From Selenomonadaceae bacterium (GTDB lineage: Bacteria > Bacillota > Negativicutes > Selenomonadales > Selenomonadaceae): a stretch of DNA of 40,409 bases. Positions 1-7,398 of this stretch are shown in pieces (the first letter of the stretch is position 1; each line of letters starts with the position of its first letter). The notes beneath the pieces are model-generated. The model saw only the letters and a list, made by a program, of their open reading frames with translations. It was not told where the DNA came from and did not search any database. The DNA is taken from contig JAFUYE010000137.1 of the NCBI GenBank assembly GCA_017470715.1, positions 1 through 40,409 of the forward strand, in the 5' to 3' direction. The position numbers were made by a program, and so were the translations under genes.

Positions 1-1
1 A

Positions 2-118
2 TCGAATTCGGGACGTGTCTATCGCAACTTTGAACTTAAGCAACCACCGCCGTGCTTGTCCGTTGCGATTGACGATTTACTGAAATTGCTTGCGGACGAA
101 CAAAGAACTTCGACGTAA
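2..118 (+). CDS. C-terminal fragment of an unidentified protein
   Basis: An open frame runs in from the left edge (frame starting at base 2) and stops at TAA 116-118, giving about 38 residues that end LLKLLADEQRTST. A good rho-independent hairpin follows 9 bases later, which supports this being the true 3' end of a plus-strand gene. The fragment is too short to identify, and no motif is visible. The gene converges on the minus-strand hexokinase. Confidence 0.55.
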   Translation, partial: SNSGRVYRNFELKQPPPCLSVAIDDLLKLLADEQRTST

Positions 119-126
119 AAAAATAA

Positions 127-153
127 CCTCTCCGACTGTGGAGAGGCTTTTTT
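127..153 (+). terminator. Rho-independent terminator
   Basis: CCTCTCC (127-133) pairs with GGAGAGG (140-146) around a 6-base loop and is followed by a T run (148-153). It lies just after the stop of the partial gene at the left edge. Confidence 0.85.
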
Positions 154-190
154 GATTTGTCTGCGCGTTGTCTGCAATCCGATATTTTTT

Positions 191-220
191 CGGTTAAAAA
201 CGGTTACGCACGGTTAAGGA
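191..220. repeat. Three decamers beginning CGGTTA
   Basis: CGGTTAAAAA, CGGTTACGCA and CGGTTAAGGA follow one another with exact 10-base spacing, so the hexamer CGGTTA recurs once per helical turn. The array lies between the two convergent terminators. A function as a protein-binding array is possible but unproven, and with three short units chance cannot be excluded. Confidence 0.5.
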
Positions 221-223
221 TTG

Positions 224-257
224 CAAAAAAAATTCCCGCATTATATCACGCGGGAAA
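224..257 (-). terminator. Rho-independent terminator of the hexokinase gene
   Basis: On the minus strand TTCCCGC (256-250) pairs with GCGGGAA (239-233), followed by a T run (232-225). It lies 34 bases past the hexokinase stop. Confidence 0.85.
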
Positions 258-290
258 ATTTCTTGAAAATTTTCGTGTCGATTGATGATT

Positions 291-1595
291 TTATTTCTGA
301 ACAGCCATTGCCGCCGCAATCGCCGCACCGAGACCGGATCCGCCGTTGTCGAGGATTGTGTCGACGTTCGCGGCATCTTCGCCCAAAAGTTCGCTGATGG
401 CTTTGGTGATGTTTTCTTTTGCAAGCGGCATTTTTTCGTAAACCGAGCCGTCAACCGCGACATGTTGTTTTTGAATTTTGCCGGAACCTGCGCGCTGCCA
501 AACGAGAGCGACGAAACTTGCGGCAACCAGTCTTGCGGAACGAATTACAATCGCCGAGGCAAGTTCGCGAATTTTGGCAACGTCATCGCGTTCAAGTTCG
601 TGACCGACTTTCGCCATGATAATATCGGTCGCCTTGCCAAGATTTTCCGATTCGTCAAGAATAATCGCCGACATGTCGACGGAAGTCAGATCGTAATTCT
701 TGCCTTTTTCGCCCAAAAGTTCAGCAATCGCCATGCCAAAAAGTTCACCCATGTAACGACCGGAAACCATTTTTTCAAAACGCTGTTCGCCGGGTTTTTC
801 GGATTTTTCGTCGTATTCTCTGTCGAAGCGATTGGGCACGAGTTTGGAGAAATTACCGCATTCAAGATTTAAAATCATGCCGCCTTCGCCGAAACAATTC
901 GCGTCGTGAATTGACGGTTCAAGGTAGCAGGTGTTGTGACCCGTGGCGTAAATTGAGCCGATAAAAGTTTCGGGCGTTTTGTAAGCCGCGCTCAACAAAA
1001 CTGCAACCGTGTCGTTCAAAACCGCGACGGGTTCGACGTTGTTCACGCCGCGACGTTTGAGAGCCTCGACAAGTAAATCGTTGGCAACTTCGCCCTCGAC
1101 GCCCTGCGTTGCAAATTCTTTCGTCCAGATGATGAGCCGCGCATTGTAAAGATTATCCTGCGTCGACGGGAACGAAAACGTGTGACCGAGATAAAATTTC
1201 GTTTCGTGGTCGCCGTCAATCGCGTCGTCAATCATTTCGGCGATAAATCCAAACATTTGTTCGGCTGTCGCGTCTTTGCTGATGTAATTGTATTCGCCGG
1301 GGACAATCAGCGGACGACCGACGCGTTTGAGAATCTCAAATTTGCCGTCGCCGTCAAGCCGAATTTTGAAAACGCGAATGTTCGTGCCGCCGAAGTCCAG
1401 CGCAAGATATTCGCCGGTTTCTTTGCCGCTGGGAAGTCCGACGTAAGATTTCAACATGCGCATTGACGATTGAGTTACGTCACGCAAGCCCAGTTGCAAA
1501 TCTTGACGGAAAGTCGCCGCGATTTCGTGAAGCCGTTCGCCGCCGATTGTGAATTCGGCAATGATGTCTTTGAATTGCTCTTGATTGAACGCCAT
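291..1595 (-). CDS. Hexokinase (eukaryotic-type hexokinase family)
   Basis: This 434-residue protein phosphorylates hexoses with ATP at the entry to glycolysis. The phosphate-1 motif LALDFGGTNIRVF lies near residues 64-76. The hexokinase sugar-binding signature LGHTFSFPSTQ, the catalytic-region motif VLNDTVAVLL, ATGHNTCYLEP and the E/G motif LNLECGNFS follow in the family order. The length matches one hexokinase domain of the eukaryotic type (hexokinase_1/hexokinase_2 folds), not the shorter bacterial glucokinase or ROK kinases. The ATG at 1593-1595 is preceded by GAGGGGGA. The gene has its own extended -10 promoter, back to back with that of the DNA methylase. With pfkA and the sucrose hydrolase nearby, it could supply glucose- or fructose-phosphate to glycolysis. 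The family call is firm; substrate preference cannot be read from the sequence. Confidence 0.93.
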   Translation of the reverse strand: MAFNQEQFKDIIAEFTIGGERLHEIAATFRQDLQLGLRDVTQSSMRMLKSYVGLPSGKETGEYLALDFGGTNIRVFKIRLDGDGKFEILKRVGRPLIVPGEYNYISKDATAEQMFGFIAEMIDDAIDGDHETKFYLGHTFSFPSTQDNLYNARLIIWTKEFATQGVEGEVANDLLVEALKRRGVNNVEPVAVLNDTVAVLLSAAYKTPETFIGSIYATGHNTCYLEPSIHDANCFGEGGMILNLECGNFSKLVPNRFDREYDEKSEKPGEQRFEKMVSGRYMGELFGMAIAELLGEKGKNYDLTSVDMSAIILDESENLGKATDIIMAKVGHELERDDVAKIRELASAIVIRSARLVAASFVALVWQRAGSGKIQKQHVAVDGSVYEKMPLAKENITKAISELLGEDAANVDTILDNGGSGLGAAIAAAMAVQK

Positions 1596-1631
1596 AAAAA
1601 TTCCCCCTCAACAAAAATAAAGTTCGTGCAG

Positions 1632-1640
1632 ATTATAACA
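1632..1640 (-). promoter_or_regulatory. Extended -10 promoter for hexokinase
   Basis: The minus strand reads TGTTATAAT (1640-1632), a TGn plus consensus -10, about 37 bases upstream of the hexokinase ATG. No good -35 hexamer is seen. It is divergent from the methylase promoter 40 bases away. Confidence 0.65.
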
Positions 1641-1678
1641 CGTGCAGAAAACTTTTGGCGGAAAATTTTTTTGTCGTG

Positions 1679-1687
1679 TGATATAAT
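1679..1687 (+). promoter_or_regulatory. Extended -10 promoter for the EcoRI-type methylase
   Basis: TGATATAAT has TG (1679-1680), one base, then TATAAT (1682-1687), 29 bases before the ATG. TTGGCG at 1655-1660 is the best -35 candidate, but its spacing of 21 is too long, so recognition probably rests on the extended -10. Confidence 0.6.
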
Positions 1688-1716
1688 TGCCGAAAAATTT
1701 TGCGGAGGTAATTTGC

Positions 1717-2796
1717 ATGTCGGGCAACAAAAATTTAAATGACGCCGCTCGTGCGAAGAAAGATAAATTCTACACGCAACTTGAGGACATCGAAAACGAA
1801 CTGCGACATTACCGCGAATTTTTTAAGGGCAAAACTGTTCTTTGCAACTGCGATGATCCGTTCGAGAGCAACTTTTTTAAATACTTCGCGCTCAAGTTCA
1901 ACGACCTTGAACTTAAAAAATTAATCACGACCAGTTATGCCGATTCGCCGATTTGTCAGTTGCAACTGGAATTTTTCGGCACGGAAAATCAGCAATTCGA
2001 CAAGAAAAAAGATGCGCTCATGATTGAAGTCGACGAACTGCGCGATTGGAACGGCGACGGACGTGAAGATTTAAACGACGTGCAATATGCCATTGAACAC
2101 GGACTTTACAAGACGACGCGTCTTAAAGGCGACAAAAAATATTGCGCGGGCGACTTCCGCACGAAAGAATTAATCTCGCTTCTTCCTCAAGTCGACGTTG
2201 TTGTTACGAATCCGCCGTTCAGCAGCTTTCGGGATTACATCAAGCAACTGATTGACTTCGATAAAAAATTTCTTATCATCGCCAATATCAATTCAATCAC
2301 GTACAAAGAAGTTTTTCCGCTCATCATGCAGAATAAAATTTGGCTCGGTTACGGCATGGGACGCGCAATTTCCGGTTTTATCGTGCCCGACGATTACGAA
2401 CTTTACGGCACGGAAGCTCGCGTCGAATTTGACGGTCAACGGATTGTTTCAACGAATCAATGTCTTTGGTACACGAACATTGAGACCCCGAAACGTTACT
2501 GGGATATTCCGCTCTATAAGAATTATTCGCCCGAAGAGTATCCGCGCTACGACAACTACGACGCCATCGAAGTTTCGCGCACGGCTGAAATTCCCGTTGA
2601 TTATTTCGGCGTCATGGGTGTCCCGATAACTTTTTTGGACAAGTACAATCCCAATCAATTTGAAATTCTCGGTTGCACAGAAAGCGAAGGCACGGGCTTT
2701 TCAAACGGACTTTGGCACGACGATTCGCAGTTCAAGCAAGCGACAATTAACGGCAAGAAAGTTTACAAGCGAATTTTTATTCGGCGCAAGCAATGA
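1717..2796 (+). CDS. Adenine-specific DNA methyltransferase, EcoRI methylase family
   Basis: This 359-residue protein resembles the EcoRI-type adenine-N6 methylase family, which transfers a methyl group from S-adenosylmethionine to adenine (GAATTC for M.EcoRI itself). The N-terminal region KKDKFYTQLEDIENEL, followed by VLCNCDDPFESNFFKYF, is typical. The catalytic NPPF tetrapeptide occurs in VVVTNPPFSSF near residue 170. The ATG at 1717 is chosen because GGAGG sits at 1704-1708; the frame extends 10 codons upstream but without a ribosome site. No restriction endonuclease gene lies on either side (hexokinase upstream, HAD phosphatase downstream), so it appears to be an orphan. GAATTC sites occur in the window, so the site is not avoided. 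The actual target sequence is unknown. Confidence 0.9.
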   Translation: MSGNKNLNDAARAKKDKFYTQLEDIENELRHYREFFKGKTVLCNCDDPFESNFFKYFALKFNDLELKKLITTSYADSPICQLQLEFFGTENQQFDKKKDALMIEVDELRDWNGDGREDLNDVQYAIEHGLYKTTRLKGDKKYCAGDFRTKELISLLPQVDVVVTNPPFSSFRDYIKQLIDFDKKFLIIANINSITYKEVFPLIMQNKIWLGYGMGRAISGFIVPDDYELYGTEARVEFDGQRIVSTNQCLWYTNIETPKRYWDIPLYKNYSPEEYPRYDNYDAIEVSRTAEIPVDYFGVMGVPITFLDKYNPNQFEILGCTESEGTGFSNGLWHDDSQFKQATINGKKVYKRIFIRRKQ

Positions 2797-2805
2797 CATT
2801 ACACA

Positions 2806-2840
2806 TAAAAAATCCCGCCAATCGACGGGATATTTTTTTT
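2806..2840. terminator. Bidirectional terminator between methylase and HAD gene
   Basis: ATCCCG (2812-2817) and CGGGAT (2826-2831) form the stem, with an A run on the left (2806-2812) and a T run on the right (2833-2840). It can therefore end both convergent transcripts. G-U pairing makes the minus-strand hairpin slightly longer. Confidence 0.8.
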
Positions 2841-2859
2841 GCTCAAGTCAAACTCAACG

Positions 2860-3672
2860 TCAGAAAAATTTTTCAATCGCCGCCGCAACTCCGTCGCTGT
2901 CGTTGTCAAGCGTGACGAAGTCGGCAAGTTTTTTTATTTCGTCGGACGCGTTGCCCATGGCGATACCAAGTCCCGCCGTCTGCAAAATTTCCGTGTCGTT
3001 GTGCGCGTCGCCGATTGCAACCGTTTCCGAAATGTCGAGTCCCAAAAATTCACTCAGCTCAACAAGTCCCGAACCTTTGGTAATGTTCGCGGGTGACGCC
3101 TCAAGATTGTTCGCCTCGGCAAAACTAATCGACAAGTTCAGCGGCTCCATTCGCGCAAGATTTCTGTCGCGGGAAATTCTGTCGCGGTGATAAAGATTGA
3201 CCTTGATGACTTCGCCGGGGTGTTCGCGAACAAATTTTTTGAAGTCGTCGCAACGCACGCAAATTCGATTGAACATGTCTTGATAAATGCCCATGTCAAA
3301 AGCGTCCATGTGCTGAATATCGTCTTCGCGGGCGATTGAGTGCCTGACGGTGTGCAAGTGAATCATTGCGCGTTCGGCAAGCCCGAAGTCAATCACCTGC
3401 AAAATTTTTTCTTCGTCGACGCCGTGAACTTTAACGGGCGTGTCTTTTTTGAAGTCGAAAACCATTCCGCCGCTGATTAAAATCCCGAAATGCATTGCCC
3501 GCAAAACTTCGCGATAATCGAGAATTTCGGCAAGGTTGCGCCCCGTCGAAGTCACAACATAAATTCCGCGCTTTGAAAGTTCGTCGATTGCATTGGCAGT
3601 TCGCGGAGAAATTTTTTTCTGCGAATTTAAAAGTGTGCCGTCCATGTCGAGTGCAAGAAGTTTGTATTTCAA
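2860..3672 (-). CDS. Cof-type HAD-superfamily phosphatase
   Basis: This 270-residue HAD-IIB (Cof/YbiV-like) phosphatase probably dephosphorylates small sugar phosphates or cofactors in the cytoplasm. Motif I with the nucleophilic Asp is LALDMDGTLLNS near residues 6-17. Motif II is VVTSTGRN, and motifs III/IV are the late Lys region and IGDAHNDTEIL with MGNA. The initiation codon is TTG (3670-3672): GGAGGAG lies 8 bases upstream. An ATG inside that spacer is in another frame and would give only a spurious peptide. The gene has its own extended -10 and runs divergently from pfkA. Substrate cannot be predicted. Confidence 0.9.
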   Translation of the reverse strand: MKYKLLALDMDGTLLNSQKKISPRTANAIDELSKRGIYVVTSTGRNLAEILDYREVLRAMHFGILISGGMVFDFKKDTPVKVHGVDEEKILQVIDFGLAERAMIHLHTVRHSIAREDDIQHMDAFDMGIYQDMFNRICVRCDDFKKFVREHPGEVIKVNLYHRDRISRDRNLARMEPLNLSISFAEANNLEASPANITKGSGLVELSEFLGLDISETVAIGDAHNDTEILQTAGLGIAMGNASDEIKKLADFVTLDNDSDGVAAAIEKFF

Positions 3673-3693
3673 AGTTCATCTCCTCCCGCGCAG

Positions 3694-3702
3694 ATTTTAT
3701 CA
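3694..3702 (-). promoter_or_regulatory. Extended -10 promoter for the HAD gene
   Basis: The minus strand reads TGATAAAAT (3702-3694), 22 bases before the TTG start. The -35 is not recognisable. Confidence 0.5.
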
Positions 3703-3740
3703 CAAGCAACGAAACTTAGTCGACATCCCGCAAAAATTTC

Positions 3741-3769
3741 TTTACAATCGGGCAGAAATTTCTTAAAAT
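3741..3769 (+). promoter_or_regulatory. Promoter of the pfkA operon
   Basis: TTTACA (3741-3746), a 17-base spacer and TAAAAT (3764-3769) make a good vegetative sigma-factor promoter. The predicted leader is about 40 bases, with GGGAGGGG before the ATG. Confidence 0.75.
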
Positions 3770-3816
3770 AACCGCGTGATATTTTCACAGCAGAGATTGA
3801 GCGGGAGGGGTAAGTT

Positions 3817-4779
3817 ATGGTAAATGCGATTGCGGTAATGACTTCGGGCGGCGACTCACCCGGTATGAACGCGGCGGCGCGTGCGGTCGTCAGAACGGCT
3901 CTTTATGAAGGCGTGAAAGTTTTCGGCATAAACAACGGCTACAAAGGTATGCTTGCCGATGATATTGTTGAACTTCAAAGACGCTCCGTCAGCGATTTGA
4001 TTCAGCGCGGCGGCACATTTTTGGGTACGGCTCGTTGCAAAGAGTTCAAAACCGAAGAAGGACGCCGCAAAGGTCTGGAAAATCTGCAGAAACACGGCAT
4101 TGAAGGTTTGGTAATTATCGGTGGCGACGGCTCGTTGACGGGCGGATCTCTCTTGTCGAAAATGGGCGGCATTCCGATTGTCGGACTTCCCGGCACGATT
4201 GACAATGACGTTTGGGGCACGGATTATACAATCGGTTGCGACACGGCGGCGAACACTGCGGTCGAAGCGATTAACAAACTTCGCGACACGGCGTCGGCTC
4301 ACCGTCGAATCATGGTCGTCGAAGTCATGGGACATACTTCCGGCTGGCTTGCAATGGTTTCGGGCATTGCGTCGGGCGCGGAATATATTATCGTTCCCGA
4401 AGTCAAATACGACATTGACGAAATGTGCGAAGAAATTGTCGAGTCGTACAAAGGCGGTCGCCGTTACACGATTATTGTCGTTGCGGAAGGTGCTTGCAGT
4501 GGCGTCGGCTTGAAAAATGTCGTGCAGGAAAAAACCGGCATTGATACCCGCGTTTCGATTCTCGGACACATTCAGCGCGGCGGTTCCCCGACAGTTGAAG
4601 ACCGCATGAAAGCATCTCAGCTCGGCGAAAAAGCTGCTCTTGCAATTATTTCAGGCGTCTCGAACGTGGTTTACGGTTTTGACGAAGGCAAAGTTGTCGC
4701 GATTAATTTGTTTGATTCGGTCAACAACAAAAAGCCGCTTGATCCCGAACTGGTTCGTTTGGCAAGCGTGCTTGTCTGA
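3817..4779 (+). CDS. pfkA: ATP-dependent 6-phosphofructokinase
   Basis: PfkA converts fructose 6-phosphate to fructose 1,6-bisphosphate with ATP, the committed step of glycolysis. At 320 residues it has the normal bacterial length. The sequence shows the N-terminal ATP-binding MTSGGDSPGMNAA, GGDGS for ATP/Mg binding, the catalytic motif GTIDNDVWGTDYTIG with the proton-acceptor Asp, the substrate region VEVMGHTSGW, and the C-terminal LGHIQRGGSPT. GGDGS rather than GGDDT indicates an ATP- rather than pyrophosphate-dependent enzyme. It is the first gene of an operon with a small membrane protein (3-base gap) and a sucrose hydrolase, linking sucrose cleavage to glycolytic flux. Confidence 0.97.
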   Translation: MVNAIAVMTSGGDSPGMNAAARAVVRTALYEGVKVFGINNGYKGMLADDIVELQRRSVSDLIQRGGTFLGTARCKEFKTEEGRRKGLENLQKHGIEGLVIIGGDGSLTGGSLLSKMGGIPIVGLPGTIDNDVWGTDYTIGCDTAANTAVEAINKLRDTASAHRRIMVVEVMGHTSGWLAMVSGIASGAEYIIVPEVKYDIDEMCEEIVESYKGGRRYTIIVVAEGACSGVGLKNVVQEKTGIDTRVSILGHIQRGGSPTVEDRMKASQLGEKAALAIISGVSNVVYGFDEGKVVAINLFDSVNNKKPLDPELVRLASVLV

Positions 4780-4782
4780 AAC

Positions 4783-4989
4783 ATGAACAATCTTTGGAAG
4801 GCGGCGGCGATACTCTCAGGCGTTGGGATTTATATCGTCGCCGTAATTTTTGTTTGTTTATACGCGGGCGGGCTTGTCGACGATTATTTTCAGCTCGGCG
4901 GCAAAGGTCGGCTCTGCGGGATAATTGTCGGCTTCCCGATTGCGATTTATTCGGTTTGGCGGCAGTTGAAACATAACGGCTTTATTTGA
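4783..4989 (+). CDS. Small two-helix membrane protein, AtpZ/AtpI-like
   Basis: This 68-residue protein has two hydrophobic segments (about 8-30 and 44-60), a short linker GLVDDYFQLGGKG and a basic end (SVWRQLKHNGFI). This layout, with an Asp after a Gly-rich first helix and a second helix ending in a Trp/Arg/Lys stretch, resembles the AtpZ/AtpI family associated with F-type ATPases. No ATP synthase genes are in the window, so the assignment rests on pattern only. The start lies 3 bases after the pfkA stop without a clear ribosome site, so translation is probably coupled to pfkA. Confidence 0.65.
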   Translation: MNNLWKAAAILSGVGIYIVAVIFVCLYAGGLVDDYFQLGGKGRLCGIIVGFPIAIYSVWRQLKHNGFI

Positions 4990-5017
4990 AACGTCACATT
5001 AAAAAAGGAGTGGTTTT

Positions 5018-6571
5018 ATGCCGGAACAAATTTCGGAAATTAAAGCATTTTCGCAGGTGACGGACGCCCGCTGGTATCCGCGCTATCATCTTGCTCCGCC
5101 GTTCGGTTGGTGCAATGACCCCAACGGCATGTGTTTTTACAAAGGGCAGTATCATTTTTTCTATCAGCATTATCCTTACGCGCCGGCATGGGGTCCGATG
5201 CATTGGGGACACGCAGTTAGCGACGATTTGGCTTATTGGAAACATTTGCCGATTGCTCTCAAACCCGACCAACCCTATGAAACGGGCGGCGGTTGTTTTT
5301 CCGGTTCCGCAATCGAAAAGGACGGCAAACTTTACCTCATGTACACGGGGCACCTTCAGGCAACTCCGGAAGAAGCAGAGGCAGTCGGTTTCCCGCATAT
5401 CGAATTTCAGTGCCTTGCTCACTCGGAAGACGGCGTTCACTTTGAAAAATCCGAAAAAAATCCCGTTATCGAGGACGCTGACGTTATGGACAAAGATGTT
5501 TCAATCCATGACATTCGCGACCCGAAAGTTTGGGTGCACAACGGCAAATATTATGCAGTCCTCGGCTCGCGCACGCCCGATATGGCTCACGGACAAATTA
5601 TTTTGTTTGAGTCGAAGGATTTAGTTAAATCTTGGCGATTCAAGGCAATTTCTGCGCGCAGTGACGGAACTCTCGGCGGAATGTGGGAATGCCCGAACTT
5701 CGCGGAAATTGACGGGCAAGACGTGTTGATTTTCTCGCCGATGGACTTGCCGACCGACGGCGGAATCTTTTGCCACGACAAAGCGGCGGGCGTGCTTATC
5801 GGCAAACTCAATTACAGATCCGGTCTCTTTACTCACGGCGATTTTCAATTCCTCGATAGGGGCTTTGACTTTTACGCGCCGCAAGTCATGGAAACGCCCG
5901 ACGGCAGAAGCGTCATAATCGGCTGGCTTGATATGTGGAATGTCGATATGCACGAGACGAAAGACGGCTGGGCGGGACAAATGACAATTCCGCGTGAACT
6001 TCACGTTAAAGACGGAAAAATTTTCTCCACGCCCGTTAAGGAACTCGAAAAGCTGCGCAAGTGGAAGCCGATAATTCTTGAAAACGTTGTAATCGACGAG
6101 GCGACGACGTTCGACGGTGTTGCGGGCGAAGCTTACGAACTTGTTTTGACGATTGACGCGGCGAAGTCGAAGAAATTTTCAATCGCCTTGCGTGCCTCGG
6201 AACTTGAGCAAACGGTTTTGACTTACAATTCAAACGGCACATTTAAATTTGACCGCACAAAATCCGGCGAACCGATTAATTTCCAATCCGAACGCGAAAT
6301 TCAGCTTGAACCGCAAGACAAACTCAAACTGCACATTTTTATCGACCGCTCAAGCGTGGAAGTTTTCATCAATGACGGCGCGGAAGTCATTTCGGCAAGA
6401 ATTTATCCGAAGCGTACTTCGCAAAAAGTTATTTTCGTGCCCGAAGACGAAACACTGTCGATTGATTCGCTGGAATATTACAAACTGGATTTCGGTCTGC
6501 CGCATCCGCACATCAAAGACACAATTCCGACGAAAGACGATTTGCCGCCGATTTTGCAAGGCGCAATTTAA
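5018..6571 (+). CDS. GH32 beta-fructosidase (sucrose / sucrose-6-phosphate hydrolase)
   Basis: This 517-residue glycoside hydrolase family 32 enzyme hydrolyses the fructosyl bond of sucrose, sucrose-6-phosphate or short fructans. The five-blade propeller motifs are clear: WCNDPNG with the Asp nucleophile near residue 33, FYQHYP, the FSGSA motif, RDPKV with the transition-state Asp, and WECPNF with the acid/base Glu. A C-terminal beta-sandwich ends with the usual IDRSSVEVFINDG. No signal peptide is present, so it is cytoplasmic, which favours a SacA/ScrB-type role on imported sugar. The ATG follows AAAAAGGAGTGGTTTT. It is the last gene of the pfkA operon, ending at a terminator. No PTS transporter or repressor lies beside it, so the exact substrate is open. 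Confidence 0.93.
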   Translation: MPEQISEIKAFSQVTDARWYPRYHLAPPFGWCNDPNGMCFYKGQYHFFYQHYPYAPAWGPMHWGHAVSDDLAYWKHLPIALKPDQPYETGGGCFSGSAIEKDGKLYLMYTGHLQATPEEAEAVGFPHIEFQCLAHSEDGVHFEKSEKNPVIEDADVMDKDVSIHDIRDPKVWVHNGKYYAVLGSRTPDMAHGQIILFESKDLVKSWRFKAISARSDGTLGGMWECPNFAEIDGQDVLIFSPMDLPTDGGIFCHDKAAGVLIGKLNYRSGLFTHGDFQFLDRGFDFYAPQVMETPDGRSVIIGWLDMWNVDMHETKDGWAGQMTIPRELHVKDGKIFSTPVKELEKLRKWKPIILENVVIDEATTFDGVAGEAYELVLTIDAAKSKKFSIALRASELEQTVLTYNSNGTFKFDRTKSGEPINFQSEREIQLEPQDKLKLHIFIDRSSVEVFINDGAEVISARIYPKRTSQKVIFVPEDETLSIDSLEYYKLDFGLPHPHIKDTIPTKDDLPPILQGAI

Positions 6572-6589
6572 TTTCCAAAACGACGTTTC

Positions 6590-6630
6590 AAACTCCTCGA
6601 CGTGCTCAAAATGCGGGCGGGGAGTTTTTT
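6590..6630 (+). terminator. Rho-independent terminator of the pfkA operon
   Basis: AAACTCCTCG (6590-6599) pairs with CGGGGAGTTT (6618-6627), one T-G pair included, around an 18-base loop. It is followed by a T run to 6630. The remaining stretch up to 6868 carries only the next gene's promoter and a small inverted repeat near 6696-6717. Confidence 0.75.
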
Positions 6631-6733
6631 GGTTGTCGTGTAAAATTTTTTGCCAAGCTCTGTAACGAATTCCGTTTCGCGCTGTATAAAAATTAAAACC
6701 GTCACGACGACGGGTTAAAAATTATCGGCAAAG

Positions 6734-6762
6734 TTGCAAAAGTTTTGACGGTCATTTATACT
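6734..6762 (+). promoter_or_regulatory. Promoter of the Arg/Pro-rich secreted protein gene
   Basis: TTGCAA (6734-6739), a 17-base spacer and TATACT (6757-6762). The predicted 5' leader is about 100 bases. The -35 and the first half of the spacer (AAGTTTTGACGG) closely resemble the tRNA-cluster promoter at 33202-33230. Confidence 0.75.
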
Positions 6763-6868
6763 GAGCGCGTCGAAAAATTTAACGATTACTTAATCAACTT
6801 CCAAGCGTAAAACAAAATTGCCAATCTAAACTTTAAAAAACTTTTTACTCGAAAGGAGCGTGAACCTG

Positions 6869-7267
6869 ATGAAAAAATTTTTGGTCGCCGCAGCCGCAAG
6901 CCTGTTGATTTTCGGCTCTCAAGCAAATGTCGAAGCCTCGACGCTTGACGTTGCGAATTTGGATTTGCAAAGCGTCGAAACTCAAGAAACCGGTCACTGG
7001 GCAAATTTCCGCGACGAAGTTATTTTGGGGCGCGAATCCGACAGAGAACGTCGCGAACGTAAAAAATGGGAACGTCGTGAGCGTGAAAAATGGGAACGCC
7101 GCGAACGTGAACGTTGGGCGCAACGCCACCGTTATGAGCGTCCGTTGCCGCCGCCGCCGAATTACGGTCCGGCACGTCCGGTGCCGCCACCGCCTCCGCG
7201 TGCCGGTTACGGTCCGCCTCCACGGCATTACGGACAACTTCCGCCGCCGCCGCCGCGTATGCGTTGA
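6869..7267 (+). CDS. Small secreted Arg/Glu-rich and Pro-rich protein
   Basis: This 132-residue protein of unknown function has a signal peptide (MKKFLVAAAASLLIFGSQ, likely cut after VEA near residue 23). A 35-residue linker follows, then three near-perfect 8-residue repeats of the form RRERxxWE, and a Pro/Tyr/Arg/Gly tail with several PPPP runs. The ATG at 6869 is preferred because GGAG (6855-6858) is 10 bases upstream; an in-frame GTG at 6860 is too close to it. It is monocistronic, with its own promoter and terminator. The highly basic exported protein could bind envelope polymers or coat the cell surface, but that is inference. No enzyme motif is visible. Confidence 0.8.
   Translation: MKKFLVAAAASLLIFGSQANVEASTLDVANLDLQSVETQETGHWANFRDEVILGRESDRERRERKKWERREREKWERRERERWAQRHRYERPLPPPPNYGPARPVPPPPPRAGYGPPPRHYGQLPPPPPRMR
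7049..7120 (+). repeat. Three 24-base tandem repeats coding RRERxxWE
   Basis: Units at 7049-7072, 7073-7096 and 7097-7120 code RRERKKWE, RREREKWE and RRERERWA. The differences are mostly synonymous or K/R/E swaps, pointing to in-frame unit duplication inside the secreted protein. Confidence 0.8.
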
Positions 7268-7286
7268 AAATTTTATCAAACCAAAA

Positions 7287-7319
7287 AACTCCTCGCCACT
7301 CGACGGGGAGATTTTTTTT
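7287..7319 (+). terminator. Rho-independent terminator
   Basis: CTCCTCG (7289-7295) pairs with CGGGGAG (7304-7310) around an 8-base loop, then eight T. It ends the Arg/Pro-rich protein gene. Confidence 0.85.
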
Positions 7320-7320
7320 A

Positions 7321-7388
7321 ATTAGGAATTAGGAATTAGGAATTAGGAATTAAATTTCGCGCTGTAACAATTTCAAATTCCTAATTCC
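7321..7388. repeat. Heptamer tandem repeat ATTAGGA x4 with inverted arm
   Basis: Four perfect ATTAGGA units (7321-7348) are followed by AATTAAATTT. After about 25 bases comes AAATTCCTAATTCC (7375-7388), the reverse complement of two repeat units. The locus can therefore form a 12-13 bp hairpin just past the argF stop on the minus strand. It resembles the short tandemly repeated heptamers known from cyanobacterial genomes. It may serve argF as a weak terminator. Confidence 0.85.
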
Positions 7389-7398
7389 ACATTGAAGT

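Noticed and set aside
191-7388. CRISPR-like interpretation of the short tandem repeats
   Set aside because: Units are 7 or 10 bases with no spacers, and no cas gene is present.
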